DNA of 18,085 nt from Ignavibacteria bacterium. Its GTDB lineage: Bacteria; Bacteroidota; Ignavibacteria; UBA10030; UBA6906. Of this stretch, positions 1 through 6,357 are shown piece after piece. The stretch covers positions 1-18,085 of the forward strand of contig JAOUDE010000011.1 of assembly GCA_029859455.1 (NCBI GenBank), given 5' to 3'. The position numbers and the translations under genes are program-made. Numbering within the stretch: the stretch's first letter is position 1; the number at the start of each line of letters is the position of its first letter. The notes below the pieces were generated by a model. That model saw nothing but the letters and a program-made list of their open reading frames with translations, was not told the origin of the DNA and did not search any database.

Positions 1-633
1 ATACGGCTTCACCGCTTTCCATCCCCCGGGGAACATCTTCTTCGCATCATCATCATTCACGGCCGGGACGATGATAACATCTTCTCCCTTCTTCCAGTTC
101 ACCGGTGTTGCGACCTTGTGTTTCGCTGTAAGCTGCATTGAATCGAGGACACGGAGGATTTCGTCAAAATTCCGGCCTGTGGTCATGGGATAGGTGAGCA
201 CCAGCTTGATCTTCTTGTCGGGACCGACAATGAACACAGAGCGGACTGTTTGATTGGTCACCGCCGTGCGGCCTTCAAACGTCCCTGTCTCTTCGGCCGG
301 AAGCATATTATAGAGCTTCGAAACCGAGAGATCGGTATCGCCGATCATAGGGTAATTCACGGCATGCCCCTGGGTCTCTTCAATATCTTTTGCCCATCCC
401 TTGTGGCTGTCGACCGGATCGACGCTCAGACCGATCACCTTGCAGTTACGTTTTGCGAACTCAGGAGCGAGTCTGGCCATGTATCCGAGTTCGGTCGTGC
501 AGACAGGTGTGAAATCCTTCGGATGCGAGAACAGAATTGCCCATCCGTCTCCGATCCAATCATGGAACCGGATTTGTCCTTCGGTTGTCTCCGCCGAAAA
601 ATCAGGAGCTGGATCGTTGATGCGCAGTGACAT
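1..633 (-). CDS. 1-Cys peroxiredoxin (Prx6 type), C-terminus cut by window edge
   Basis: This peroxiredoxin reduces hydrogen peroxide and alkyl hydroperoxides in the cytoplasm through a cysteine sulfenic acid. Reading leftward from the ATG at 633, 211 codons are open to the window edge. The peroxidatic motif DFTPVCTTELG places the catalytic Cys at residue 45. The only other Cys seen is residue 64, which is not at a usual resolving position. A C-terminal Prx6-type domain follows, with PVNWKKGEDVIIVP and a terminal GWKAVKPY. Family members are about 215-220 residues, so only about 10 residues are missing. A purine-rich AGAGAGG lies 6-7 bases before the ATG and supports this start. The gene appears transcribed alone, downstream of two palindromes (646-658 and 679-699). 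The Prx6 subclass assignment rests on the long C-terminal extension. Confidence 0.95.
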   Translation of the reverse strand, partial: MSLRINDPAPDFSAETTEGQIRFHDWIGDGWAILFSHPKDFTPVCTTELGYMARLAPEFAKRNCKVIGLSVDPVDSHKGWAKDIEETQGHAVNYPMIGDTDLSVSKLYNMLPAEETGTFEGRTAVTNQTVRSVFIVGPDKKIKLVLTYPMTTGRNFDEILRVLDSMQLTAKHKVATPVNWKKGEDVIIVPAVNDDDAKKMFPGGWKAVKPY

Positions 634-645
634 GACGTGCCTCTC

Positions 646-658
646 TTTGTTGAACAAA
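646..658 (-). promoter_or_regulatory. 13-base palindrome just upstream of the peroxiredoxin RBS
   Basis: TTTGTT and AACAAA are perfect inverted halves around a single central base. The site sits 12 bases upstream of the peroxiredoxin ATG and directly abuts the AGAGAGG ribosome binding site. In the transcript it could form a weak hairpin beside the RBS; in DNA it has the form of a small dimeric-repressor operator. No regulator can be named. Confidence 0.35.
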
Positions 659-678
659 TGGAACACACAGGATGAAGA

Positions 679-699
679 GTTGACCGTTTTCCGGTCAAC
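679..699. promoter_or_regulatory. Perfect 8+5+8 inverted repeat upstream of peroxiredoxin
   Basis: GTTGACCG and CGGTCAAC are perfect inverted arms around a 5-base spacer (TTTTC on the + strand). The element lies 46 bases upstream of the peroxiredoxin start and 50 bases downstream of the possible small ORF at 750-845. On the minus strand no T-run follows directly (TCTTCATCC), so it is not a classical terminator. It could be an operator, a leader hairpin or a weak terminator for the small ORF. The left half also contains TTGACC, resembling a -35 box, but no convincing -10 follows at the right spacing. Confidence 0.5.
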
Positions 700-749
700 G
701 GAAGCGAATGTCGTCGTACAGAGAAGAAGCGTGCCGCTCGGTGCGACCG

Positions 750-845
750 CTACCAGGAGGTGCCGCTCCGGAAAAACGTAACGAAGACCATTACAGCGAT
801 GGTGACAAGTGCGACGGCGATTGCGATTCTATGTTGTCTGGTCAT
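750..845 (-). CDS. Possible 31-residue single-span membrane peptide
   Basis: A short open frame runs from ATG at 845 to TAG at 750. It encodes a basic N-terminus (MTRQHR), about 19 consecutive hydrophobic residues (IAIAVALVTIAVMVFVTFF) and a short polar tail ending in SGTSW. This is the layout of a single-pass small membrane protein. The frame lies between two same-strand genes in what would otherwise be an empty gap of 297 bases. Against it, no Shine-Dalgarno is visible upstream (other starts here also lack one), and it is short enough to occur by chance. No family is recognised. Confidence 0.35.
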   Translation of the reverse strand: MTRQHRIAIAVALVTIAVMVFVTFFRSGTSW

Positions 846-930
846 GAGATTGTCTGGACGGAATAGGAATGTCACACGCAGAATATGGTATCAATATCTC
901 GTTTTCCGGCCGTAAAAGAAAGCAACCGCG

Positions 931-1977
931 CTATTTAGCCAGTTCGGCCTTCAAATGATCGATGGTGATGACAGGGGTCGGATCGATACCGTGGAGAATC
1001 GCCAGATAATAACTGACCCAGTCACCAAGGTATATGAGAGAGAACATGCGTGCGAGCGGTGATGTTCCCTCGGACCAGATCTCATTGATATGTAGTGATG
1101 TATCGGCCAGGATCCCTCTGGTAAGGTCCATCCGCCGCTGAACCCGCTTGTGGTCTCCGCGGTCACGAAGGAGCAGAACCGCCGTTTCCTTCAGTTGCTC
1201 CTGAGGAATCCGCCATCCGACGATCTCATTGTGATTCATTTCCGGCACAACGTGCGTCCATGCCATTGCCTTCGCGTTCTCGGCAATCTGTCCGCGCCAC
1301 CGGGTTGCCACCGCACCGGGCATACCGGTCCCGGCATAAAGGACCCCGACCCGGTTGCGAAGATTTTCCGCCACCTGCAGCGCTTTGTTGGTCGAAGGAT
1401 CCGGATTCCCGTACGTCGATGACCGTTCGTCAAGGAGTTGAATCGTTTCCCTGATCTCTTTCGACTTCCGCGGGACGAGTCCGAACCGTGAAAGACCGAT
1501 AAGCAGGGGAAAGAAGGAATACCCCAGTGCCGCGCGCGGAGGGAGTCCTCCCGGAATTGTAATCTGCATGTGCCGCTTCGCACGTGCCATTGATCCAATC
1601 CGTCCTCCCGAGGTTATGCAGAGAACCTGAGCACCCTTTCTGCTTCCTTCCTTGTACGCGCTGATCGTTTCTTCCGTCCCCCCGGAGTATGACGAGACAA
1701 TCAGCAGGGTTTCTTTTCCAACAAATTTCGGAAGCGAGTAGTGACGGTTCACCGTGAGGGGAACGCGCAGCGAATCGGCGAGATGGCCGGCGAGCAGATC
1801 TCCGCTTATGGCAGACCCTCCCATGCCGGTAAGGACGATCTGTTTGACCGCCCGTATCCGTTTTCGTAATCCCGCCGAATTGCCAATCGCTACCGCCTCC
1901 CGGACCTGGTCCGGAAACTGTTTCAACAACCGGAACATGTTGGAACGGTCCACAGAGAAGAGTTCTTCAAACGTCAT
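931..1977 (-). CDS. Bifunctional phosphoglucose/phosphomannose isomerase
   Basis: This SIS-domain enzyme interconverts glucose-6-phosphate or mannose-6-phosphate with fructose-6-phosphate. The 348 residues match the usual family length. The first SIS domain holds TGMGGSAISGD (50-60) and the phosphate-binding SSYSGGTEET (95-104). The linker has GGLPPRAALGYSFFPLL (143-159). The second half has IAENAK (E233), PEMNHNE (H249) and DHLKAEL (K343), which match the catalytic Glu, His and Lys known for the Pyrobaculum PGI/PMI enzyme. The start overlaps the enzyme I stop in ATGA (1977-1974), so translation is probably coupled. It is the last gene of the five-gene operon and supplies hexose phosphates to glycolysis or to mannose-derived surface sugars. 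No strong terminator is visible after it; only a weak imperfect palindrome at 902-917 is seen. Confidence 0.94.
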   Translation of the reverse strand: MTFEELFSVDRSNMFRLLKQFPDQVREAVAIGNSAGLRKRIRAVKQIVLTGMGGSAISGDLLAGHLADSLRVPLTVNRHYSLPKFVGKETLLIVSSYSGGTEETISAYKEGSRKGAQVLCITSGGRIGSMARAKRHMQITIPGGLPPRAALGYSFFPLLIGLSRFGLVPRKSKEIRETIQLLDERSSTYGNPDPSTNKALQVAENLRNRVGVLYAGTGMPGAVATRWRGQIAENAKAMAWTHVVPEMNHNEIVGWRIPQEQLKETAVLLLRDRGDHKRVQRRMDLTRGILADTSLHINEIWSEGTSPLARMFSLIYLGDWVSYYLAILHGIDPTPVITIDHLKAELAK

Positions 1978-3776
1978 GAGTGCTCCTGCGGTTCATCATT
2001 CAATTCCTGCAACGGTATGTCCGGAAGTTTCTTCTTCATGATCGAAAGAAGATACTCTTTCACTTCCTCCGCCGATGTCATTGCAAGCACCTTCCCGGCA
2101 ATGCGCCGGGCCGAACTCACGCGGATGGAACGAATGATCTTCTTGATCTCCGGCACCATGGATGGAACGACGCTCAGTTCATCGATTCCCATTCCGATCA
2201 ACAGCAGTGTCGCAACCGGATCTCCTGCCATCTCGCCGCACATGCCGACCCAGACATGCTTCCGGTGCCCCGCGATGATGACCTCCTTGATGGTTCGCAG
2301 GACGGCCGGATGAAACGGCTGGTAGAGGGGAGCAACGTAGCTGTTGTCACGATCAACGGCCAGCAGGTACTGGATCAGGTCATTCGTCCCGATGCTGAGA
2401 AAATCCACTTCGGCGGCAATCTCTCCTGCAAGGAGGGCCGCCGAGGGAACCTCGATCATCACGCCGACCTTCACCCGCTCGTCGAACCGCTGGCCCCGTT
2501 CCTTCAGATCAGCCTTTGCCCTGGTCAGCAGCTCCCTGGCTTTTCGGATCTCCTCGATCGAGGAGACCATCGGATACATGATGCGGACGTTCTTCCGGAC
2601 ACTTGCCCTCAGCAAAGCCCGCAAATGGTCCATGAACAGGTCCTGGCGGTCGAGCATCATCCTGATTCCTCTCCATCCGAGGAATGGATTGTCTTCTCTG
2701 ACCGCATCCGGCATCAGCTTGTCACCCCCGACATCAAAGGTCCTGAAGATAACCGAATGGGGGTATATCCCGTCGGCGACAGACTTGTACAACTCATACT
2801 GCTCGTCTTCACCCGGGTAGTCTCCCCTTCCGATCAGCTGTCCCTCCGTTCGGTACAGCCCGATGCCGACCGAACCCTGCACACGGACGAACTGCAGTTC
2901 ATCGGGAAACTCGACATTGGAGGAAAGTTCGATGTGCTTGTGGTCCAGCGTCTCTGCCGGAAGGTCGGCCAGACCGACGAGCTGTTCTTCGAAGGTGCGG
3001 AATCGTTCTGCCGTCCCGCGGAGCTTCGTGAGCGTCTCTTTGCTCGGGTTGATCGCCAGGGTCCCCGAATAACCATCCACGGCGATCTGGTCTCCGGTTT
3101 TCACCAGTTCCGTAGCCCGGCGAAGACCGACAACCGCCGGAATTTTCAGCGAGCGGGAGAGCAGTGCTGCGTGAGAGCTTATCCCTCCGAGATTCGTTGC
3201 ATAGCCAAGGACCTGGTTGCGGCTGAAAATCACCGTATCTGCCGGTGTCAATGTTTCCGACACGATGATCGACTCCCCCTCGAGCCGCGAGAAGAGCTTC
3301 TGGTCCCGGATATTTCTGATGATCCTGTTCATCACATCCTCGACGTCGTGCGCCCGTTCGATCATATATTCGTCGGACGACTCCAGCATTCTCCGTCGAT
3401 ATTTCCCGATCTCATCGCTGACAACAAATTCCGCATTGTGTCCCTCGCTTCGGATCCGGCCTTCGATCGCCTTCATCAGAACGCTGTCGCTCAGGATCAT
3501 GATCTGGGCCTCGAAGATCTCCGCGTTCTTCCTGCCAAGTTTCTGTTCAGCAAACGCGTGGATCTTCTGCAGTTCCTTCTCCGATCGTGCGGTCGCGTTA
3601 TACAGCCGGGTCACTTCCGCCTCGAGTTCCGCAGCAGGAATCTTCTTCATCTCGACCACCGGGACCTCCTTGCTGTAGAGGTACGCCGGCCCGATCGCAA
3701 TGCCGGGCGCCGCTGCGATCCCTTTCAGGATTACTTCCGTGGTTTCCACTTGTTCGGTGTTCGTCATTCTATTCAT
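1974..3776 (-). CDS. ptsI: PTS enzyme I (phosphoenolpyruvate-protein phosphotransferase)
   Basis: Enzyme I autophosphorylates from phosphoenolpyruvate and passes the phosphate to HPr, which is encoded immediately upstream. With the start at 3776 the protein has 600 residues. The N-terminal HPr-binding/phosphohistidine part carries GGISSHAALLSR (His202). The C-terminal PEP-binding TIM barrel carries GLYRTEGQL, FRTFDVGGDKLMPD, NPFLGWRGIRMML, IEVPSAALLAGEIAAEVDFL, GTNDLIQYLLAVDRDN and MCGEMAGD (Cys513). All expected catalytic residues are present. The frame stays open further upstream to 3875, but that would overlap HPr by about 107 bases and adds an unrelated basic N-terminus. ATG at 3776 (8-base overlap with HPr) or ATG at 3767 are the realistic starts; neither has a good Shine-Dalgarno. 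The tail after about residue 555 is slightly longer than in classic enzyme I. No enzyme II gene is in the window. Confidence 0.95.
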   Translation of the reverse strand: MNRMTNTEQVETTEVILKGIAAAPGIAIGPAYLYSKEVPVVEMKKIPAAELEAEVTRLYNATARSEKELQKIHAFAEQKLGRKNAEIFEAQIMILSDSVLMKAIEGRIRSEGHNAEFVVSDEIGKYRRRMLESSDEYMIERAHDVEDVMNRIIRNIRDQKLFSRLEGESIIVSETLTPADTVIFSRNQVLGYATNLGGISSHAALLSRSLKIPAVVGLRRATELVKTGDQIAVDGYSGTLAINPSKETLTKLRGTAERFRTFEEQLVGLADLPAETLDHKHIELSSNVEFPDELQFVRVQGSVGIGLYRTEGQLIGRGDYPGEDEQYELYKSVADGIYPHSVIFRTFDVGGDKLMPDAVREDNPFLGWRGIRMMLDRQDLFMDHLRALLRASVRKNVRIMYPMVSSIEEIRKARELLTRAKADLKERGQRFDERVKVGVMIEVPSAALLAGEIAAEVDFLSIGTNDLIQYLLAVDRDNSYVAPLYQPFHPAVLRTIKEVIIAGHRKHVWVGMCGEMAGDPVATLLLIGMGIDELSVVPSMVPEIKKIIRSIRVSSARRIAGKVLAMTSAEEVKEYLLSIMKKKLPDIPLQELNDEPQEHS

Positions 3777-4032
3777 CGAACCCGCGCTCAAACAAACCGA
3801 TGATCGTCTCCGCTGCTTCCACCTCGTCCGCTCCCTCAAAGCGAAGAACCATCGTCGAACCCTGCTCTGCGGCAAGGGTCATGACACCGATAATGCTCTT
3901 CCCGTTGATCGAGAATTGATCCTTGATGATGGTGAATTCCGCACTGAAACGTGACGCCGCTTTGACGAGCGTCGCGGCCGGCCTCGTGTGCAGGCCGGAC
4001 CGGTTAATGACGGTCACTTCGCGTTCAATCAT
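3769..4032 (-). CDS. ptsH: Phosphocarrier protein HPr
   Basis: HPr is the small cytoplasmic phosphocarrier between enzyme I and enzyme IIA proteins. The 87 residues match the family. The active-site motif NRSGLHTRPA contains His15. The regulatory loop FSINGKSIIGVMTLAA contains Ser46 at the standard position for phosphorylation by HPr kinase/phosphorylase. Presence of both sites suggests the protein serves regulation as well as, or instead of, sugar uptake; this is an inference, because neither hprK nor any EII gene is in the window. The gene starts 5 bases after the prenyl synthase stop and overlaps enzyme I by 8 bases, so the two PTS proteins are made together. No Shine-Dalgarno is seen, consistent with coupling to the upstream gene. 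Confidence 0.96.
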   Translation of the reverse strand: MIEREVTVINRSGLHTRPAATLVKAASRFSAEFTIIKDQFSINGKSIIGVMTLAAEQGSTMVLRFEGADEVEAAETIIGLFERGFDE

Positions 4033-4037
4033 TTTTG

Positions 4038-5024
4038 TCAGAACGTCCTTGCTTCGAGGGCACCGGCGATCCAGCCAAGCATCGCCGTACCGTTGTTCCG
4101 TGGAAGGCCGCTGATCGACTCACGGGCGCGGGTTGTTTCATGATGGATCCTCTTCCGGGCTTCCTCGAGGACCCCGAGTCGGCGGTAGATCTCCGTAACG
4201 ATGCGGACACGTTTCGCGGGACGAACGTCTCCTCCGAATGCCCGAAGCAGAGACGTGCGGTCCGACCCCTTCGCTTTCCTCATCGCACGAACCAGAAGAA
4301 ATGTCTTCTTTTTCTCACGGATATCGCCCCCGACAATCTTGCCAAAAGCCCGTTCTTCCGCAACCACATCAAGAAGATCATCCTGTATCTGAAATGCCCG
4401 GCCGATATGAACGCCGTATCGCTCCAGTGCTTCCACCTGCCGGTCTGACCCTGATCCGATGAGACCTCCAAGCGCCGTCGAAAGGCGAAAGAGAGCGCCG
4501 GTCTTCTTTTCGATCATCGCAAAATACTCTCTGACCGTGACACTCCTTCTGCCGGGGAACTGAAGATCAACCGCCTGTCCTTCGCAAACGTCCAGCAGCG
4601 CCTTCGTGAACCGGGTGGACAGCCTGATCTGGACTGGACTTCCGGTCCGCTGCAGTGAGTCATAACCGAGGCCGAGGATGAGATCACCTGCCAGGATCCC
4701 GCTGTCAACTCCCCAGAGTGCATGGACTGAGGGCAGACCTCTGCGCGTCGGCGCATGGTCCATAATATCGTCATGGATCAGGGTAAAACTGTGCAGCAGT
4801 TCAACCGCCACGGCGGCATGCATTGCCTGCCGCGGCTGGCCACCGACCGCCTGACACGAGAGCAGAGTGAGAACCGGCCTGATCCGTTTTCCGCCGGCAC
4901 GGATGACATGCTTCGTAACTTTCATCATCTCCGGCGGACGGGTTTCGCGGACGATGGCCAGGAGGCCCGCGTCAATTCGCCGGCGGAGCAGTGAGTACCG
5001 TTGCCGAGCGGTTCTCTCCGTCAT
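4038..5024 (-). CDS. Polyprenyl (probably farnesyl/geranylgeranyl) diphosphate synthase
   Basis: This trans-isoprenyl diphosphate synthase condenses IPP units onto an allylic diphosphate. The chosen ATG at 5024 gives 328 residues and overlaps the fni stop in ATGA (5024-5021); longer frames to 5210 run far into fni and are rejected. Visible motifs are GGKRIRP (44-50), the first Asp-rich motif DDIMD (85-89) followed by TRRG, and the second Asp-rich motif DDLLD (215-219). Lys is retained in the GKIVGGD segment. The residue five before the first motif is Phe80, in FTLIHDDIMD, with no two-residue insertion. That resembles archaeal type I GGPP synthases, where an aromatic residue here limits chain length. 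A C20 or shorter product is therefore likely, although a longer quinone side-chain synthase cannot be excluded. The enzyme uses the IPP/DMAPP balanced by the upstream isomerase. Confidence 0.93.
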   Translation of the reverse strand: MTERTARQRYSLLRRRIDAGLLAIVRETRPPEMMKVTKHVIRAGGKRIRPVLTLLSCQAVGGQPRQAMHAAVAVELLHSFTLIHDDIMDHAPTRRGLPSVHALWGVDSGILAGDLILGLGYDSLQRTGSPVQIRLSTRFTKALLDVCEGQAVDLQFPGRRSVTVREYFAMIEKKTGALFRLSTALGGLIGSGSDRQVEALERYGVHIGRAFQIQDDLLDVVAEERAFGKIVGGDIREKKKTFLLVRAMRKAKGSDRTSLLRAFGGDVRPAKRVRIVTEIYRRLGVLEEARKRIHHETTRARESISGLPRNNGTAMLGWIAGALEARTF

Positions 5025-6067
5025 GAGATTGATGTCAGCGGAGCCTTCTTCAGGTCGCTGATCGTCGTTGATCCGGTCAGAAACATCACCCCCCGCATCT
5101 CTTCTTCCCATTGCCCGATGAGGCGCTTCAGGGAACGCACTCCCCCTTTCCGAAGTGCAAGCAGGAATACCCGGGCCGATGCCGCTATATCCGCGCCCAG
5201 CGCAAGGCATTTCGCTGCTTCGATTCCGTTCGAGATTCCGCCGGAGGCGACAATCGTCAGCGGGATGCTGCCTGTCCGATGTGCAGCCACTTCACGAAGC
5301 GAAGTCACAAGTGGAATACCCCAGTCCCAGAACGCGGATGACCGGTCCTTTTGCGGCCGTCTCAGGAGCTCGATCCCGGCCCAGCTTGTTCCGCCGGCAC
5401 CGGCGACATCGATGTAACGCACGCCGCATTCGATCAATCGCCGCGCAACATCACCGGATATCCCTGCACCGATCTCCTTCACGATCACCGGGACCGGAAG
5501 GGTTCGCACCAGGCGCTCGACACCAGCAAGAACGCCGCGGAAATTCGGATTTCCTTCAGGTTGGAGAAACTCCTGAAGGGGATTCAGGTGAACCGCCAGC
5601 GCATCTGCCTCAGTCATTTCCACAAGACGCTCTGCATCCGCGCTGCCCAGCCGGACCACTTCCGCCGCACCGATGTTCCCGATGACCGGGATCGTCGGAG
5701 CACAGGCCCGCACCGCCGTGAATGACCGGAGGTACCGGCTGTTTTCAAGAGCCTGGCGCTGGGAACCGACCCCGAGCGGAATCTGCAGTTCCTCGCAGAC
5801 AGATGCGAATCCACGGTTGATCCTGAGCGCATCAGAATAACCCCCGGTCATGCAGGAGATCATAAGGGGAAGGCGGATCGTCCTTCCGAGAAATGTGGTG
5901 GAGAGATCGACCTCGGATAGATCAATTTCGGGAAGAGCATTGTGGACAAACTCGATACGTTCCAGGCCGGTCAGCTTGTTCTGAAACCGAACATCCCTGG
6001 AGACCGCAAGCTCAACATGCTGTTTCTTCCGCGACGACGTTGTTCGCGGACTCCTGGATCCGGGCAT
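5021..6067 (-). CDS. fni: Type 2 isopentenyl-diphosphate delta-isomerase (FMN-dependent)
   Basis: This enzyme interconverts IPP and DMAPP with reduced FMN, and feeds the prenyl synthase encoded next. The 348 residues form the usual FMN-binding TIM barrel. Motifs are SRKKQHVEL near the N-terminus (substrate-binding Arg/Lys), SCMTGG, GVGSQRQALE, GNIGAAE, HLNPLQEFLQPEGN, VKEIGAGIS, DVAGAGGTSWAGIE and SGGISNGIEAAKCLALGAD. It is the type 2, non-homologous to E. coli Idi, common in archaea, Gram-positives and parts of the FCB group. It is the first gene of the operon. A TTGATT-N17-TATCAT promoter ends about 38 bases upstream of the ATG. No Shine-Dalgarno is visible. The extra N-terminal residues (PGSRSPRTTS) are not diagnostic; no alternative ATG lies before the conserved region. 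Confidence 0.95.
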   Translation of the reverse strand: MPGSRSPRTTSSRKKQHVELAVSRDVRFQNKLTGLERIEFVHNALPEIDLSEVDLSTTFLGRTIRLPLMISCMTGGYSDALRINRGFASVCEELQIPLGVGSQRQALENSRYLRSFTAVRACAPTIPVIGNIGAAEVVRLGSADAERLVEMTEADALAVHLNPLQEFLQPEGNPNFRGVLAGVERLVRTLPVPVIVKEIGAGISGDVARRLIECGVRYIDVAGAGGTSWAGIELLRRPQKDRSSAFWDWGIPLVTSLREVAAHRTGSIPLTIVASGGISNGIEAAKCLALGADIAASARVFLLALRKGGVRSLKRLIGQWEEEMRGVMFLTGSTTISDLKKAPLTSIS

Positions 6068-6105
6068 CGTTTGTACACTGGGGATGGAAGAGGTTTGGTC
6101 CGGGT

Positions 6106-6134
6106 ATGATAGGAATTTGACCCTGAAGAATCAA
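6106..6134 (-). promoter_or_regulatory. Sigma70-like promoter of the fni-prenyl synthase-HPr-EI-PGI/PMI operon
   Basis: On the minus strand TTGATT (6134-6129) and TATCAT (6111-6106) are separated by exactly 17 bases. The -10 box matches 5 of 6 consensus positions and the -35 box 4 of 6. Predicted transcription begins near 6099, giving a leader of about 30 bases before fni. The other bases of the 6068-6357 gap hold a small hairpin (GCCGG/CCGGC arms, 6172-6187) and the divergent promoter. Confidence 0.55.
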
Positions 6135-6290
6135 GAACCGGGAGTCCGCATGAGACTGCCTCACGACGGTGGCCGGTTTGATCCGGCAATTAAACAACAC
6201 CGGACCCCAACCAGGCTTGCTATGCCGATGCTCTTCGTGAGATCACACCAGGAAGAACAAGACACCGGCATACCCTGGCGGGCAGTTTCG

Positions 6291-6326
6291 TTGCTTCTCA
6301 AAACAATGTTCCCTATCTTGTTTTGA
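6291..6326 (+). promoter_or_regulatory. Promoter with overlapping inverted repeat (candidate operator) before the nucleotidyltransferase-metK-ahcY genes
   Basis: TTGCTT (6291-6296) and TATCTT (6314-6319) are spaced by 17 bases, a modest sigma70-like promoter. A perfect 9-base inverted repeat, TCAAAACAA (6298-6306) and TTGTTTTGA (6318-6326) with 11 bases between, spans the spacer, the -10 box and the likely start site. Protein binding there would block transcription, so it is a plausible operator. The right arm is followed by a short T-run (TTTTT), so a weak A+T-rich hairpin is an alternative reading. The ATG lies about 30 bases further on. Confidence 0.4.
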
Positions 6327-6357
6327 TTTTTACTCATATTCCCGAACTCGAGTTTCA

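Noticed and set aside
902..917. Imperfect palindrome TTTTCCGGCCGTAAAA after the PGI/PMI gene as a terminator
   Set aside because: The arms are mismatched, the loop would be too tight and no T-run follows on the minus strand; not supported as a terminator.
1980..3803. 607-residue open frame on the plus strand opposite enzyme I
   Set aside because: It is the antisense of a clearly coding ptsI and HPr region; its translation is rich in His, Arg, Asp and Leu without any domain, as expected for a codon-bias shadow.
3777..3875. N-terminal extension of the enzyme I frame into HPr
   Set aside because: It would overlap HPr by about 107 bases and encodes a basic, non-conserved segment; the start at 3776 or 3767 fits the family.
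5025..5210. N-terminal extension of the prenyl synthase frame into fni
   Set aside because: The extension overlaps the conserved end of fni and has no family similarity; the ATGA junction at 5024-5021 gives the natural start.
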